Below, piece by piece: positions 8,860 through 17,743 of a DNA stretch of 64,000 bases. Origin of the DNA: Candidatus Nitrosothermus koennekei (lineage in GTDB: Archaea; Thermoproteota; Nitrososphaeria; Nitrososphaerales; Nitrosocaldaceae); NCBI GenBank assembly GCA_013538715.1, contig JACAFH010000002.1:124001-188000 (forward strand), written 5' to 3'. Below the pieces are notes generated by a model. It worked only from the letters and a program-made list of their open reading frames with translations. It did no database searches and was not told the origin of the DNA. Every line of letters begins with the position of its first letter. Position 1 is the first letter of the stretch. The position numbers were made by a program, and so were the translations under genes.

Positions 8860-9843
8860 CTAAGCCTTTAATGGCTCTACTAAAAAGTTCTTATCATACA
8901 TATTCTTCAGATATTGATACTCATCCTTACTAAGATACTTACCATCTGAGAAACTAGCATACTCTTCCATCTCTTCAATACTAGTTACCGTAGGAAGTAT
9001 TCCACTAACACTATCCTCACTAAGTATGAATTTCATTGCTAACTCTTTTATGCTCCAACCTTTATTTTCTGCCATATCTTTGATATTCTCAATCTTCTTA
9101 AGAGACTCAATTATCCATTCTTTGCTCCTAAACCTCCTATGATCATTACTGCTAAATACAGTATTGGCATTAACTTTTCCAGTTAGTATACCAGATGCAT
9201 CTGGTACTCTAACCCATGTACCAACATCATTAGATTTTGCTATCTCGAATAGATCTCTTGAAGGTTGTTGCTCTAACAAATTATATACTGTAAGAAGTGT
9301 AGAGATCTTTCTATTCTCCATCGCAATTATACCTTCTTCTCTCCAACCTATTGCTGGTCCTAAACCAACTCCATAATGAATTATCCTCTCTTTTCTTCTT
9401 AACTCTTCAAGCATTCTAAAGACTTCATCATCTAATATAACTTCCATCTTTGGATTATGTAATATTAAGAGATCTACTTTTCTCCCAATTCTCGCTTCAG
9501 TCTGCTCTAGTGCATAATACATAAATTCTTCATCAAACCTTTGTGCTATTTCATCATGCCCTATTTGAGTATGTGAATATATGTCATAACCGAGCAGAGT
9601 TGAGATTATAACCTCATTCTTCATACCTTTAAATGCTTCTCCTATTAATTTATCACTCCTACCTTTTCCATAAATATCTGATGTTTGATAATAATTTATG
9701 CCGAGATCATATGCTCTTTTTAACATCTTTATCGCTTCTTCATCATCAAACTTCTTACCCCACCAATCTAATGCTATACTCCATGCTCCAAAACCTATCT
9801 CTGATACCATTAGATTGCTTCTTCCTAATCTTCTATACTTCAT
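8860..9843 (-). CDS. Aldo-keto reductase homologue lacking catalytic Asp and Lys
   Basis: The 327-residue TIM-barrel protein has clear AKR family features (LGRSNLMVSEIGFG, YGKGRSDKLIG, LLILHNP). Of the catalytic tetrad, Tyr (in SDIYGKG) and His (in LLILHNP) remain. The Asp five residues before Tyr is Gln (YQTSDIYG), and the Lys normally in a S/ATK-G motif is Leu (IISTLLGYD). The second AKR in this window, at 11354, keeps all four. It may therefore bind a nucleotide or substrate without normal ketone reduction. The gene overlaps the upstream DUF1802 gene by 11 bases, so it is almost certainly co-transcribed. Confidence 0.85.
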   Translation of the reverse strand: MKYRRLGRSNLMVSEIGFGAWSIALDWWGKKFDDEEAIKMLKRAYDLGINYYQTSDIYGKGRSDKLIGEAFKGMKNEVIISTLLGYDIYSHTQIGHDEIAQRFDEEFMYYALEQTEARIGRKVDLLILHNPKMEVILDDEVFRMLEELRRKERIIHYGVGLGPAIGWREEGIIAMENRKISTLLTVYNLLEQQPSRDLFEIAKSNDVGTWVRVPDASGILTGKVNANTVFSSNDHRRFRSKEWIIESLKKIENIKDMAENKGWSIKELAMKFILSEDSVSGILPTVTSIEEMEEYASFSDGKYLSKDEYQYLKNMYDKNFLVEPLKA

Positions 9844-10378
9844 TCATAACACCATCTATCTCTTCAGCTATACTCTCAAATCTGGTATTTGAGAGTATTG
9901 GTTTATCTCTAATTCTTGAATTAATATATAAATTAACCCATGATTTACATCCAGCGTACTCTAACTTATTCTCTAATAATAGTGGTTCATCAAGCATATA
10001 CGTCTTTATTAACAATACCTTTACTGGTCTTTCTTTATATGTATTTAGTCTATAATCAATGAAATTCTCATTATATATGTGATATTTAGATAATTTTAAT
10101 AGTTTATTCTTATCAAATGTCTCATATACTTTATGAATACTAGCAGCAGATCTTATCTCTATCTTCTCATTCATATCATTAAAGAGATATAAGAATTCGT
10201 CTCTAACATATTGCTTATGCTGATGCTCAAATGTAGGAAAGAGTAAGAAAGAAGTACTTGCTATGTCAAACCTTTGATCTAATATACCACCTTTCCTTAA
10301 CAATATAAATTGCTTACTATCTTCTAACGCTTTTATTACAACACTCCATTCCTTTAGTGCTTGATCTAATACTTGCAT
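9833..10378 (-). CDS. DUF1802 family protein
   Basis: The 181-residue protein opens with the DUF1802 signature (ALKEWSVVIKALED followed by FILLRKGGI) and continues through the length expected of the family. The function of DUF1802 is unknown. It has no signal peptide or membrane segment. It begins 1 base after the stop of the HemQ-like gene and overlaps the next gene by 11 bases, so it belongs to the same transcript. A role linked to heme or redox cofactors is suggested only by this context. Confidence 0.8.
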   Translation of the reverse strand: MQVLDQALKEWSVVIKALEDSKQFILLRKGGILDQRFDIASTSFLLFPTFEHQHKQYVRDEFLYLFNDMNEKIEIRSAASIHKVYETFDKNKLLKLSKYHIYNENFIDYRLNTYKERPVKVLLIKTYMLDEPLLLENKLEYAGCKSWVNLYINSRIRDKPILSNTRFESIAEEIDGVMNEV

Positions 10379-10379
10379 A

Positions 10380-11045
10380 TTACAAACCCTTAATTATATC
10401 ATACAATGGCTTATTTATTCCTACTATGAATGGCGTATCCCTTACCACATACTTACTCACTTGAGTCTCCCTTAACTGCATAACTAGATCATGGAAGGAT
10501 GCTAGATCGTTTGTCTCAAACGCTAACATAAAGTCTTGATCATCCAAGCCAAACGATGATGTTGTATTAAGTTTGATATCTGGAAATCTTCTACCTATCA
10601 TTGCATGTTCTTCCATCATCTTCCTCCTCTCTTCAAAAGGTAATAGATACCATTCTCTACTCTTAATGAAAGGATAAACTATTACATACCTTAATGGTGC
10701 TTCGCCCTTTACAAATGAAGGTACACTTGTTGGTGCATAGATAGATGGCTTTACTATGGATAGGAAACTATATCTTAACTCTAGATACTTTCCTAATACA
10801 GTAGTATTTAACTTACTCATTAGATCTTGAGTATAATCTAACTTATCTGCCAATAACCATAACATTAGATCAGCATCTTCTCTCAAACCTATGGTAGAGT
10901 ATGATCTATACTTTACATTATTAGTAGCATTAATTATCTCTACAAACTCCTTGGCAGATTCTTCCTTAGTAATATCATTTAACCATCTCCATTTCTCATT
11001 AGCCTTAAATACAGCAAAGTTAAAGAACTTTCTCTCTTCATTCAC
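10380..11045 (-). CDS. Chlorite dismutase/HemQ-family heme protein
   Basis: This 221-residue protein belongs to the chlorite dismutase superfamily. The C-terminal ferredoxin-like half is closest in pattern to HemQ: YPFIKSREWYLLP, then EEHAMIGRRFPD with the candidate proximal His, then SSFGLDDQDFMLAFE and RDTPF. HemQ/ChdC decarboxylates coproheme to heme; other members detoxify chlorite or act as peroxidases. The distal Arg of true chlorite dismutases is not obvious. It is the first gene of the minus-strand cluster, and hemA/hemB lie 4 kb away. It could complete a coproporphyrin-type heme route, but an archaeal siroheme (Ahb) route is also possible. Confidence 0.85.
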   Translation of the reverse strand: MNEERKFFNFAVFKANEKWRWLNDITKEESAKEFVEIINATNNVKYRSYSTIGLREDADLMLWLLADKLDYTQDLMSKLNTTVLGKYLELRYSFLSIVKPSIYAPTSVPSFVKGEAPLRYVIVYPFIKSREWYLLPFEERRKMMEEHAMIGRRFPDIKLNTTSSFGLDDQDFMLAFETNDLASFHDLVMQLRETQVSKYVVRDTPFIVGINKPLYDIIKGL

Positions 11046-11123
11046 AAAATAATCTCATTACACTCACTTAAAAATTTATTCTCAACGATAAAGAATTTAT
11101 TTTATATATAGGAAGAGTAAAAT

Positions 11124-11330
11124 ATGAAGAGTAATAAAAAATATATAATAGACTCGCTTGCCTCCATACTCTTTTGGGTACCTTTATATATATTATTTAA
11201 CTATTTTGTATTAAAGTTAGATATATGGCAGATACTTGCTATGGCAGCCTTCTCTGCTACAATAAACCTAATATTTGGAGGTTTATTCGGTAAGTTTTTA
11301 GATCGATGGAGAAGACTCTTTAATATATAA
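11124..11330 (+). CDS. Small two-helix membrane protein
   Basis: A 68-residue protein with two hydrophobic segments (around residues 10-30 and 36-54) and a basic C terminus (KFLDRWRRLFNI). The pattern D-x-x-A at the first helix and G-K-F-x-D-R after the second vaguely resembles half of the AlaE alanine-exporter family, but it is too short to call. A TATA-like run (tttatatata) precedes the ATG. It is divergent from the HemQ-like gene and sits 23 bases before an aldo-keto reductase gene, with which it may be co-transcribed. Confidence 0.6.
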   Translation: MKSNKKYIIDSLASILFWVPLYILFNYFVLKLDIWQILAMAAFSATINLIFGGLFGKFLDRWRRLFNI

Positions 11331-11353
11331 AGGAGCAAAATATTATCATATTC

Positions 11354-12448
11354 ATGATAGAAGGTTATGCTACGAGCAAAGGTACTAAACGATTCGTTGA
11401 TAGACTAAATGTGAAAGAGATGCATGTAAGAACTATCAATGGATTATATCTTACTAGTGTAGGTATGGGCACATACCTAGGAAGAGCGAGTAAAGAAGAG
11501 GATGAGATGATAATAAACGCTATAAAAATATCATTAGGGGGTGGAGCAATGAACGTAATAGATACAGCAATAAATTATCGCTCCCAAAGATCAGAGAGAG
11601 CAATAGGTAAAGCATTAAATGAGATGATCAATGATGGAAAGATATCAAGAGACGAGGTATTCATAAGTAGTAAGAATGGATATCTTACAGATGATGCAGA
11701 TCTTAACATGGATATATGGAAATATGTACAGAGTAGATTAATAAATACTGGTATAATAAATCCAGAAGATATATCGTCAGGATATCATTGTATGAAGATA
11801 TCATACCTTGAAGATCAGCTTGAAAGGAGTAGAAGAAATCTTGATTTAGAGTGTATAGATCTTATGTATCTTCATAATCCTATGGAGAGCCAAGTATATG
11901 ATGTTGGGAGAGAGAAGTTTATGGAGATGTTAAGAGATGTATTCGAGTTTTATGAAAAGAAGAGAGAAGAAGGAAAGATTAGATACTATGGATTAGCAAC
12001 ATGGAATTCATTTAGAGTTAAAGAGGATCACATAGAATATCTGAACCTTTATGATCTTGTAAATATGGCAAAGAGTGTAAGAGAGGATCATGGATTTAGG
12101 TTTATCCAATTACCATTTAACATAACCATGAATGAAGCGTTAACATTAAAGAATCAAAGTATTAATGGAGATAAGTTTAACATAATAGACGCAGCAGTAA
12201 GGTTAGGAATTAGCATCTTTACAAGTGTTCCATTAATGCAAGGAAGATTACTAAAGATGATAAGATATGATAGATTAACACCAGCGTTACTTGCTATACA
12301 ATTTGCTAGATCTACTGGGGTCATACCACTAGTAGGTCAAAAAAGAGAAGAGCATGTTAGAGAGAACATAAAGATAGCAGAGATCGAGCCATTTGATAGT
12401 AAAGAGTTTAAAGAGTTGTTTGGATATGACATGTCATCGCTTCTTTGA
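11354..12448 (+). CDS. Aldo-keto reductase, catalytic tetrad intact
   Basis: The 364-residue NAD(P)H-dependent oxidoreductase of the AKR superfamily has Asp and Tyr in VIDTAINYRSQRSER, Lys in FISSKNGYL and His in LMYLHNP, so it should be active. It is longer than the usual 320 residues because of an insertion (about residues 115-150) between the Lys and His motifs. The physiological carbonyl substrate is unknown. It follows a small membrane protein gene closely and overlaps the convergent GTPase gene by 15 bases. Confidence 0.88.
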   Translation: MIEGYATSKGTKRFVDRLNVKEMHVRTINGLYLTSVGMGTYLGRASKEEDEMIINAIKISLGGGAMNVIDTAINYRSQRSERAIGKALNEMINDGKISRDEVFISSKNGYLTDDADLNMDIWKYVQSRLINTGIINPEDISSGYHCMKISYLEDQLERSRRNLDLECIDLMYLHNPMESQVYDVGREKFMEMLRDVFEFYEKKREEGKIRYYGLATWNSFRVKEDHIEYLNLYDLVNMAKSVREDHGFRFIQLPFNITMNEALTLKNQSINGDKFNIIDAAVRLGISIFTSVPLMQGRLLKMIRYDRLTPALLAIQFARSTGVIPLVGQKREEHVRENIKIAEIEPFDSKEFKELFGYDMSSLL

Positions 12449-13645
12449 TGTTGAGACTATATTTATAACATCTCTATCCTTTAATACGTAATCATTTGGC
12501 AATCGTAATCCATCTCTGGCATCTATAGCATATAGTAAACCTTTTGCTAGATCAGTATGTATAGCCTTTGCTAGGTCTTCTACAGTACTTCCATCTTGTA
12601 AAAGATATACATCAGGTAATACATTACCGTCTTTATCAGCAAATGTAGAGATATCTGCTACTGGATATATAGTGTTCATCCTTAATAACTTGAAGACTGC
12701 AACGTTAATTGCGTGCTGAACACCAGTTCTCATGTACTCTCCTAGAACATCTCTTCTTATTAGGTTAAGAGCCCATTTCTGTTTCTCACTTAACTCTTGC
12801 TTAATAACCTCAAACCTCTCATCTCCTGGGACATATCTTATTAAACCTTTACTCTCTGCTCTCCTTAGTACTAGTTCTGCTTCAGCACTTGCAGAGACTA
12901 TTAATGTATCTTTGTATACTTCCCTTACTTTCTTGAAGTTCTCTGCTGCTGATGGTATATCTATCTTATTTGCAACTATTAATGTAGGTTTTGATATATC
13001 TCTTAATGCCCATGCAAATTGCTTCATCTCATCAAAGTCTAGTTCACCAAAATTCTTATCCTCTAACTTACACTCTTTTAATGCGTTTATTACATGTATC
13101 TCCTTTATACCAATACCAGCGAATGTCCTTGCTATTATACTCTCTAACTTATCTCCGCTCTTTAATGCTCTTGAAATCTTCTCTCTATTACCTTCAAGTA
13201 ATTTAAGATACCACATAACTAGTTCTTCCTCTATATCAGCTATATCTGCTAGTGGATCTCCACTTCCAGGATCTGTTACTCTTCCAGCAGCATCTACACT
13301 TCCTGAGATATCTATTATATGTAGTAGAGCGTCTGCTTGTGCAGCGATTGATAAGAATTGATTACCTAATCCCTTCCCAGCCCAAGCGCCTTTTATCAAG
13401 CCTGGAAGGTCTATTATCTCTATTGGTATAAACCTCCATCCATCTATACATGTAGAGTTCTTAGGATTATCTCTAACTTTTAACTCTTTATGTACACATA
13501 TAGTTATTGCATGAGCAATACCAATATTATGTTTCTTTGTTGTGAATGGATAGTTAGAGATCTCAGCAAAGCCTAATGTAGCAGCATTAAAAAATGTAGT
13601 CTTACCAGTGTTAGTTTTACCTATCAATCCTAGTTTTATTGTCAT
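12434..13645 (-). CDS. OBG/YchF-type GTPase with TGS domain
   Basis: This 403-residue P-loop GTPase of the archaeal/eukaryotic YchF-related (Ygr210-like) group has G1 GKTNTGKTTFFNA, G2/G3 region ending in IIDLPGLIKGAWAGKGLG, and NKID (G4, near residue 234). A helical insert follows the GTPase core, and a C-terminal TGS domain starts around residue 330 (DKDGNVLPDVYLLQDGSTVEDLA). Proteins of this group associate with ribosomes or translation factors. It is a single gene with a convergent neighbour on the left and a long AT-rich intergenic region upstream. Confidence 0.92.
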   Translation of the reverse strand: MTIKLGLIGKTNTGKTTFFNAATLGFAEISNYPFTTKKHNIGIAHAITICVHKELKVRDNPKNSTCIDGWRFIPIEIIDLPGLIKGAWAGKGLGNQFLSIAAQADALLHIIDISGSVDAAGRVTDPGSGDPLADIADIEEELVMWYLKLLEGNREKISRALKSGDKLESIIARTFAGIGIKEIHVINALKECKLEDKNFGELDFDEMKQFAWALRDISKPTLIVANKIDIPSAAENFKKVREVYKDTLIVSASAEAELVLRRAESKGLIRYVPGDERFEVIKQELSEKQKWALNLIRRDVLGEYMRTGVQHAINVAVFKLLRMNTIYPVADISTFADKDGNVLPDVYLLQDGSTVEDLAKAIHTDLAKGLLYAIDARDGLRLPNDYVLKDRDVINIVSTSKKR

Positions 13646-13946
13646 ATATTATCAACCTATTCTAGCATATTTATAGTTATACAAAATTTGTTTTATAATA
13701 AATTAATAAATTATTTAATATTGTGTCATTAAATAAATATAAATTATATATTTTATTTTATTTATATTATAATATACACTATGATAGAAAATAATAGTTT
13801 ATATCATTAATTTTATTCTTGGAAAATTATTGTTCATGCTTATAATCTTGCTTCATTATCTATCAAATCAATAATAGTATATTTAGATTAATGATATTAG
13901 AGAATATCTAAAAGGTATAAATAAGATTCCATCTATGTTTATTCTA

Positions 13947-14606
13947 ATGATAATAGATCTTAATGTTGAAGGTAAAAATATAATAGTTATTGGAGGTGGA
14001 GAAGAAGGAACAAGAAAGATTAGAGCATTACTTGGTCAAAATTGTAATATTACACTTATAAGTGATAATATAAACGATTATCTCTCTTCATTGGTTAAAG
14101 AAGGTAAGATAAGTTTTATACAGAGGCATATAAATGACGCCAATATACTAGATGAGATAAACATAAAACCTTTTATGGTATTAGCAACTACAGATGATAA
14201 AGCATTAAATAGAATGATAATAGAGAAGGCAAAAAGCATGAATGCATTTGCTTATGCTGCTGATGATCCAGAGGTAAGTGATTTTATACACCCAGCAGTT
14301 ATTAATATAGAAGGAGTACTGTTTATAGCAATATCTACAAAAGGTGCAAGCCCCGCAATGGCAAGAGTATTAAGGATGAAGATCGAAGAGATGATAAAGA
14401 GTATTATAAGTAAAGATGATCTTGAGATGATAAAGCTAACAAATTTTGCTAGAACAAAATCTATTACAAAATTAAAGACAGTAGAGGAGAGGAAGAAGTA
14501 TCTATATACTATAATAAATGATGCAAAGATCAATGAGATGATAAGAAATAATAAATTAGATGAGGCAAAGAGAGAAGTTATTGAGATATTAGAGAGATGG
14601 CAATGA
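13947..14606 (+). CDS. Precorrin-2 dehydrogenase / siroheme-type synthase (Met8/SirC-like)
   Basis: The protein has about 219 residues with an N-terminal Rossmann fold (IIVIGGGEEGTRKIRALL), then VLATTDDKALN and a Met8-type dimerisation segment (TKGASPAMARVLR). It oxidises precorrin-2 to sirohydrochlorin with NAD+. Like archaeal versions it lacks the methyltransferase domain of CysG. The ATG at 13947 is chosen over 13935 because the TATA box (tataaata, 13916-13923) is 27 bases upstream. It is the first gene of an operon and overlaps hemA by 10 bases, linking siroheme formation to tetrapyrrole precursor supply. Confidence 0.9.
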   Translation: MIIDLNVEGKNIIVIGGGEEGTRKIRALLGQNCNITLISDNINDYLSSLVKEGKISFIQRHINDANILDEINIKPFMVLATTDDKALNRMIIEKAKSMNAFAYAADDPEVSDFIHPAVINIEGVLFIAISTKGASPAMARVLRMKIEEMIKSIISKDDLEMIKLTNFARTKSITKLKTVEERKKYLYTIINDAKINEMIRNNKLDEAKREVIEILERWQ

Positions 14607-15823
14607 AGAGAATTATTAATGCTAAAGTAACATATAGAAACATACCAATACATAAACTTGAGAGAGTTATCTTTAAGGATAAAGATTCTGCATATCGAAA
14701 ATTTATAGAGAACGGACTTGATGAATGTGTTATAATTGAGACGTGTAATAGGGTAGAAGTATACGGGGTGGCTGATAATTATTATGATCCAAGCAATATA
14801 GCACATTTATGGTTTGATATGTGTAAATTAAATTTAGATGAATTAAGATGTATAGAATTAAGTTTGGATAAAGATGCTATTCTACACCTCTTTAGATTAG
14901 CATCAGGTTTAGATTCAATAGTTATAGGAGAGGAGCAGATCTTATCGCAAGTTAAGAGGGCATATGAATATGCAAAAGAAAAGTACTATAGTAATAGATA
15001 TCTCAACCTAATATTTGAAAAGGCTATTAAAGTAGGAGGGAAGGTAAGAGCTTTAACAGGTATTAGTAAAGGTTCTATATCTTATGGTTCTATGAGCATA
15101 AAACTTGTTGAAGAACATATTAAGGATCTTAATAATAAGAAGATACTTCTTATAGGTTCTGGAGAAGGTGCTACTATGATAGCTAAAGCCCTGAGAAGTA
15201 GAGATATAGATTTTATGATAACAAGTAGAACTATTAGTAGAGCTATATCTTTTGCTAATAGAATTGGTGGTAAACCTATAAAGTTTGAGGAAGCAATGAA
15301 CATACTTAAAGATATTGATGTACTATTTATAGCGACTAGTGCACCTTATCATCTAATCACTTATGATAAGGTTAAAGATAACAATCATCTAACCATAGTT
15401 GATCTTACAAATCCTACTACTGTAGATGATAAAGTTAGAGAAAATTTCAAAGTTATTACCATTGATGAGGTTGCTAAGAATATAGAAGAGAATATGAAGA
15501 ATAGAAAGGATGAGGTTAGTTATGCTGAGAAGATAACTAGAGAAGAATTAGATACATTTTATAATAGATTAAAGAGATTAGAGATAATGCCTCTAATAGA
15601 CACATTATTTAAAGATGCTGATAGAATAAGAGTAAAAGAGGTAACAAAGGCTTTAGAGATGCTCGGCAATATAAGCGAAGAAGAGAGAGAGATAATAGAA
15701 AGGATGAGCATATCAATAGTAGAGGGCATACTATATAATCCTATGAATAATCTTATGAAGGCTAGTGAGAATGGAGATACTGAATTAATAAGTATAATAA
15801 ATAGGTTGTTTAAATATGAGTAA
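14597..15823 (+). CDS. hemA: Glutamyl-tRNA reductase
   Basis: The 408-residue enzyme reduces glutamyl-tRNA(Glu) to glutamate-1-semialdehyde with NADPH, the first committed step of tetrapyrrole synthesis by the C5 route. Visible features: the catalytic cysteine in IIETCNRVEVYG near residue 50, GLDSIVIGEEQILSQVK, a Rossmann motif ILLIGSGEGATMIAKAL, and the C-terminal helical dimerisation domain. It overlaps the precorrin-2 dehydrogenase gene upstream by 10 bases and hemB downstream by 8, so the three are translationally coupled. No hemL is present in this window. Confidence 0.96.
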   Translation: MAMKRIINAKVTYRNIPIHKLERVIFKDKDSAYRKFIENGLDECVIIETCNRVEVYGVADNYYDPSNIAHLWFDMCKLNLDELRCIELSLDKDAILHLFRLASGLDSIVIGEEQILSQVKRAYEYAKEKYYSNRYLNLIFEKAIKVGGKVRALTGISKGSISYGSMSIKLVEEHIKDLNNKKILLIGSGEGATMIAKALRSRDIDFMITSRTISRAISFANRIGGKPIKFEEAMNILKDIDVLFIATSAPYHLITYDKVKDNNHLTIVDLTNPTTVDDKVRENFKVITIDEVAKNIEENMKNRKDEVSYAEKITREELDTFYNRLKRLEIMPLIDTLFKDADRIRVKEVTKALEMLGNISEEEREIIERMSISIVEGILYNPMNNLMKASENGDTELISIINRLFKYE

Positions 15824-16805
15824 ATTTCCTACTGTAAGACTTAGAAGATTAAGAAGCAATGAGAGTATTAGAGAATTATTTCAAGAGGTTAGATTAAGTG
15901 AGAAGGATCTCATTGCACCATTATTCGTTCAAGAAGGGATAGAGAGAGCTGTAGAGATAGAATCTTTACCAGGAATCTTTAGTTTCCCCCTCTCTTCTAT
16001 TGCTGAAGAGGCAATAAGAATTAAAGAATTAGGTATTAATAGTGTTATAATATTTGGTATACCAAGTCATAAAGATGAGGAAGGAAGTTCAGCCTTCGAT
16101 TATAATGGAATAGTTCAAAAAGCTGTAAGGGAGATAAGAAAGAAGGTTAACGATCTAACCATAATAACTGATGCATGTTTATGCCAATATACCTCACATG
16201 GACATTGTGGGTTTGTTAAAGACGGGAAGATAGATAACGATCTTAGTATAAAAGTATTAGCAAAGGTAGCAGTTAGTCAAGCAGAAGCAGGCGCAGATAT
16301 AATTGCGCCATCAGCGATGATGGATGGACAAGTAAAGGCTATAAGAGAAGCATTAGACGATCATGGATTTAGTAACGTGTCTATAATGTCATACTCCGCA
16401 AAATTTGCTTCATCTCTTTACACACCTTTTCGTTATGCTGCTAATTCTTCTCCATCATTTGGTAATAGAATGAGTTATCAATTATTCTATGCTAATGCTA
16501 GAGAGGCATTGAGAGAGATTCAACTTGATATAGAAGAAGGAGTAGATATAATTATGGTTAAACCTGCTATAGCATATCTAGATCTAATATATCGTGTAAA
16601 GAGTCTATTTAACCTCCCATTAGCAGCATATAGTGTATCTGGCGAGTATGCTTTAGTAAAGTTTACTGCTAAAGCAGGAATGATAGATGAGGATCAAGTT
16701 ATGCTTGAATTCCTAACCTCAATAAAGAGGGCTGGTGCAGATGTAATAATAACATACTTTGCAAAGAGAGCTGCAGAGATACTAAAGGATAAATACAGCC
16801 ATTAA
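15816..16805 (+). CDS. hemB: Delta-aminolevulinic acid dehydratase (porphobilinogen synthase)
   Basis: The 329-residue enzyme condenses two 5-aminolevulinate molecules to porphobilinogen. The active-site zinc cysteines are present (DACLCQYTSHGHCGF), as are both Schiff-base lysines (MSYSAKFASSLY and IMVKPAIAYLD). The length is typical. It overlaps the hemA stop by 8 bases and completes the met8-hemA-hemB gene set. A small membrane protein gene follows within 13 bases. Confidence 0.96.
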   Translation: MSKFPTVRLRRLRSNESIRELFQEVRLSEKDLIAPLFVQEGIERAVEIESLPGIFSFPLSSIAEEAIRIKELGINSVIIFGIPSHKDEEGSSAFDYNGIVQKAVREIRKKVNDLTIITDACLCQYTSHGHCGFVKDGKIDNDLSIKVLAKVAVSQAEAGADIIAPSAMMDGQVKAIREALDDHGFSNVSIMSYSAKFASSLYTPFRYAANSSPSFGNRMSYQLFYANAREALREIQLDIEEGVDIIMVKPAIAYLDLIYRVKSLFNLPLAAYSVSGEYALVKFTAKAGMIDEDQVMLEFLTSIKRAGADVIITYFAKRAAEILKDKYSH

Positions 16806-16817
16806 TAAGTAATTGGT

Positions 16818-17006
16818 ATGAGTCTTCTAAGGAGAAGATGGAAGAGATTTGCTGCATTAGGTATGTTATGGGTTATTGCATTATTTCCTATACCTATTTT
16901 ACCATTCTTAGGAGTTACTATACCAGAGGAAGCTATATCTGCAATAGCAATTATACTCATAGTTATAACAATACCATTCTTCCTTCTTGCTGTATTCATG
17001 AAATGA
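16818..17006 (+). CDS. Small membrane protein, two helices
   Basis: A 62-residue protein with a basic N terminus (MSLLRRRWKRF) and two hydrophobic segments (residues 12-32 and 38-60), consistent with a small integral membrane protein. An overlapping open frame at 16838-17029 is less plausible because it is rich in Cys and Tyr with irregular hydrophobicity. The gene lies between hemB and DUF432 with short gaps (12 and 19 bases) and may be part of the same transcript. Function not recognised. Confidence 0.6.
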   Translation: MSLLRRRWKRFAALGMLWVIALFPIPILPFLGVTIPEEAISAIAIILIVITIPFFLLAVFMK

Positions 17007-17025
17007 ATAAAAATGATATTGTTTT

Positions 17026-17739
17026 ATGATCAATGATATAAAATATGGGCAATATAGCATAGATGAAAAAGCTGTATTTACATTAAATGATCATAACAGA
17101 TTTGTTGTATATAGAAATAGATATAATTCATATGTTTATGAAAAGTACGAAGATGAAGAACTTAAAGAAAGTAAGCTCATTGCTAGTGAAGATACATTAA
17201 AGATGGATATATTACCTATAACGCCAATAAATGTACCTGGAAAATATGCTAGTTATATGATGCTTGAATTCAATCCAATTATATTAAGTCCAAAGAGTAG
17301 TTTTACATGTTACTTAACTATGCCTGTTGAGATAGGTGTATGTGTAGATAATACAATCATAGATACGTATTCTCTAGGATATACAAAATATGTATTATAT
17401 GGAAACCCAGAAAGAGGTATAATATGTAGATATAATAAGAGTAATATATACGAAGAGATTCCTCACTTAACACCTTTAATTGATGCAGCAGTAAGATGTA
17501 CATTAATCAATAATACTGATCAGTTAAAGAGTATAAGTAAGATAGTATATCCAATTGAAGGAGCTGATATGTATTATAAAGATGCATATGCATATTTTGA
17601 TGGTGTAGTAGCTACAATAGAGACTAAATTTATAGTTGATATAGTTAGCGTAGAAGTAAAAGAGGTTGAATGGAATGCTAATAAGACTAGACTTGGTAAA
17701 CAATTTAAGAGTAGTTACATAATGGAGTGGGGTTTCTAG
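17026..17739 (+). CDS. DUF432 family protein, partner of MscS
   Basis: The 237-residue protein matches DUF432 (COG2430) in its YGxY-type start (KYGQYSIDE), its PITPINVPGKYASYMMLEF and PIILSPKSSFTCYLTMPVEIGV segments and overall length. It has no membrane segments. DUF432 genes are frequently found beside archaeal MscS-type channels, and the MscS gene here begins 4 bases after the stop. A cytoplasmic regulator or accessory subunit of the channel is a reasonable inference, but no biochemical role is established. Confidence 0.85.
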   Translation: MINDIKYGQYSIDEKAVFTLNDHNRFVVYRNRYNSYVYEKYEDEELKESKLIASEDTLKMDILPITPINVPGKYASYMMLEFNPIILSPKSSFTCYLTMPVEIGVCVDNTIIDTYSLGYTKYVLYGNPERGIICRYNKSNIYEEIPHLTPLIDAAVRCTLINNTDQLKSISKIVYPIEGADMYYKDAYAYFDGVVATIETKFIVDIVSVEVKEVEWNANKTRLGKQFKSSYIMEWGF

Positions 17740-17743
17740 AGAT

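Noticed and set aside
16838-17029. Open frame overlapping the small membrane protein after hemB
   Set aside because: Cys/Tyr/Thr-rich product with no organised membrane segments; the frame at 16818 gives a clear two-helix protein with a basic N terminus.
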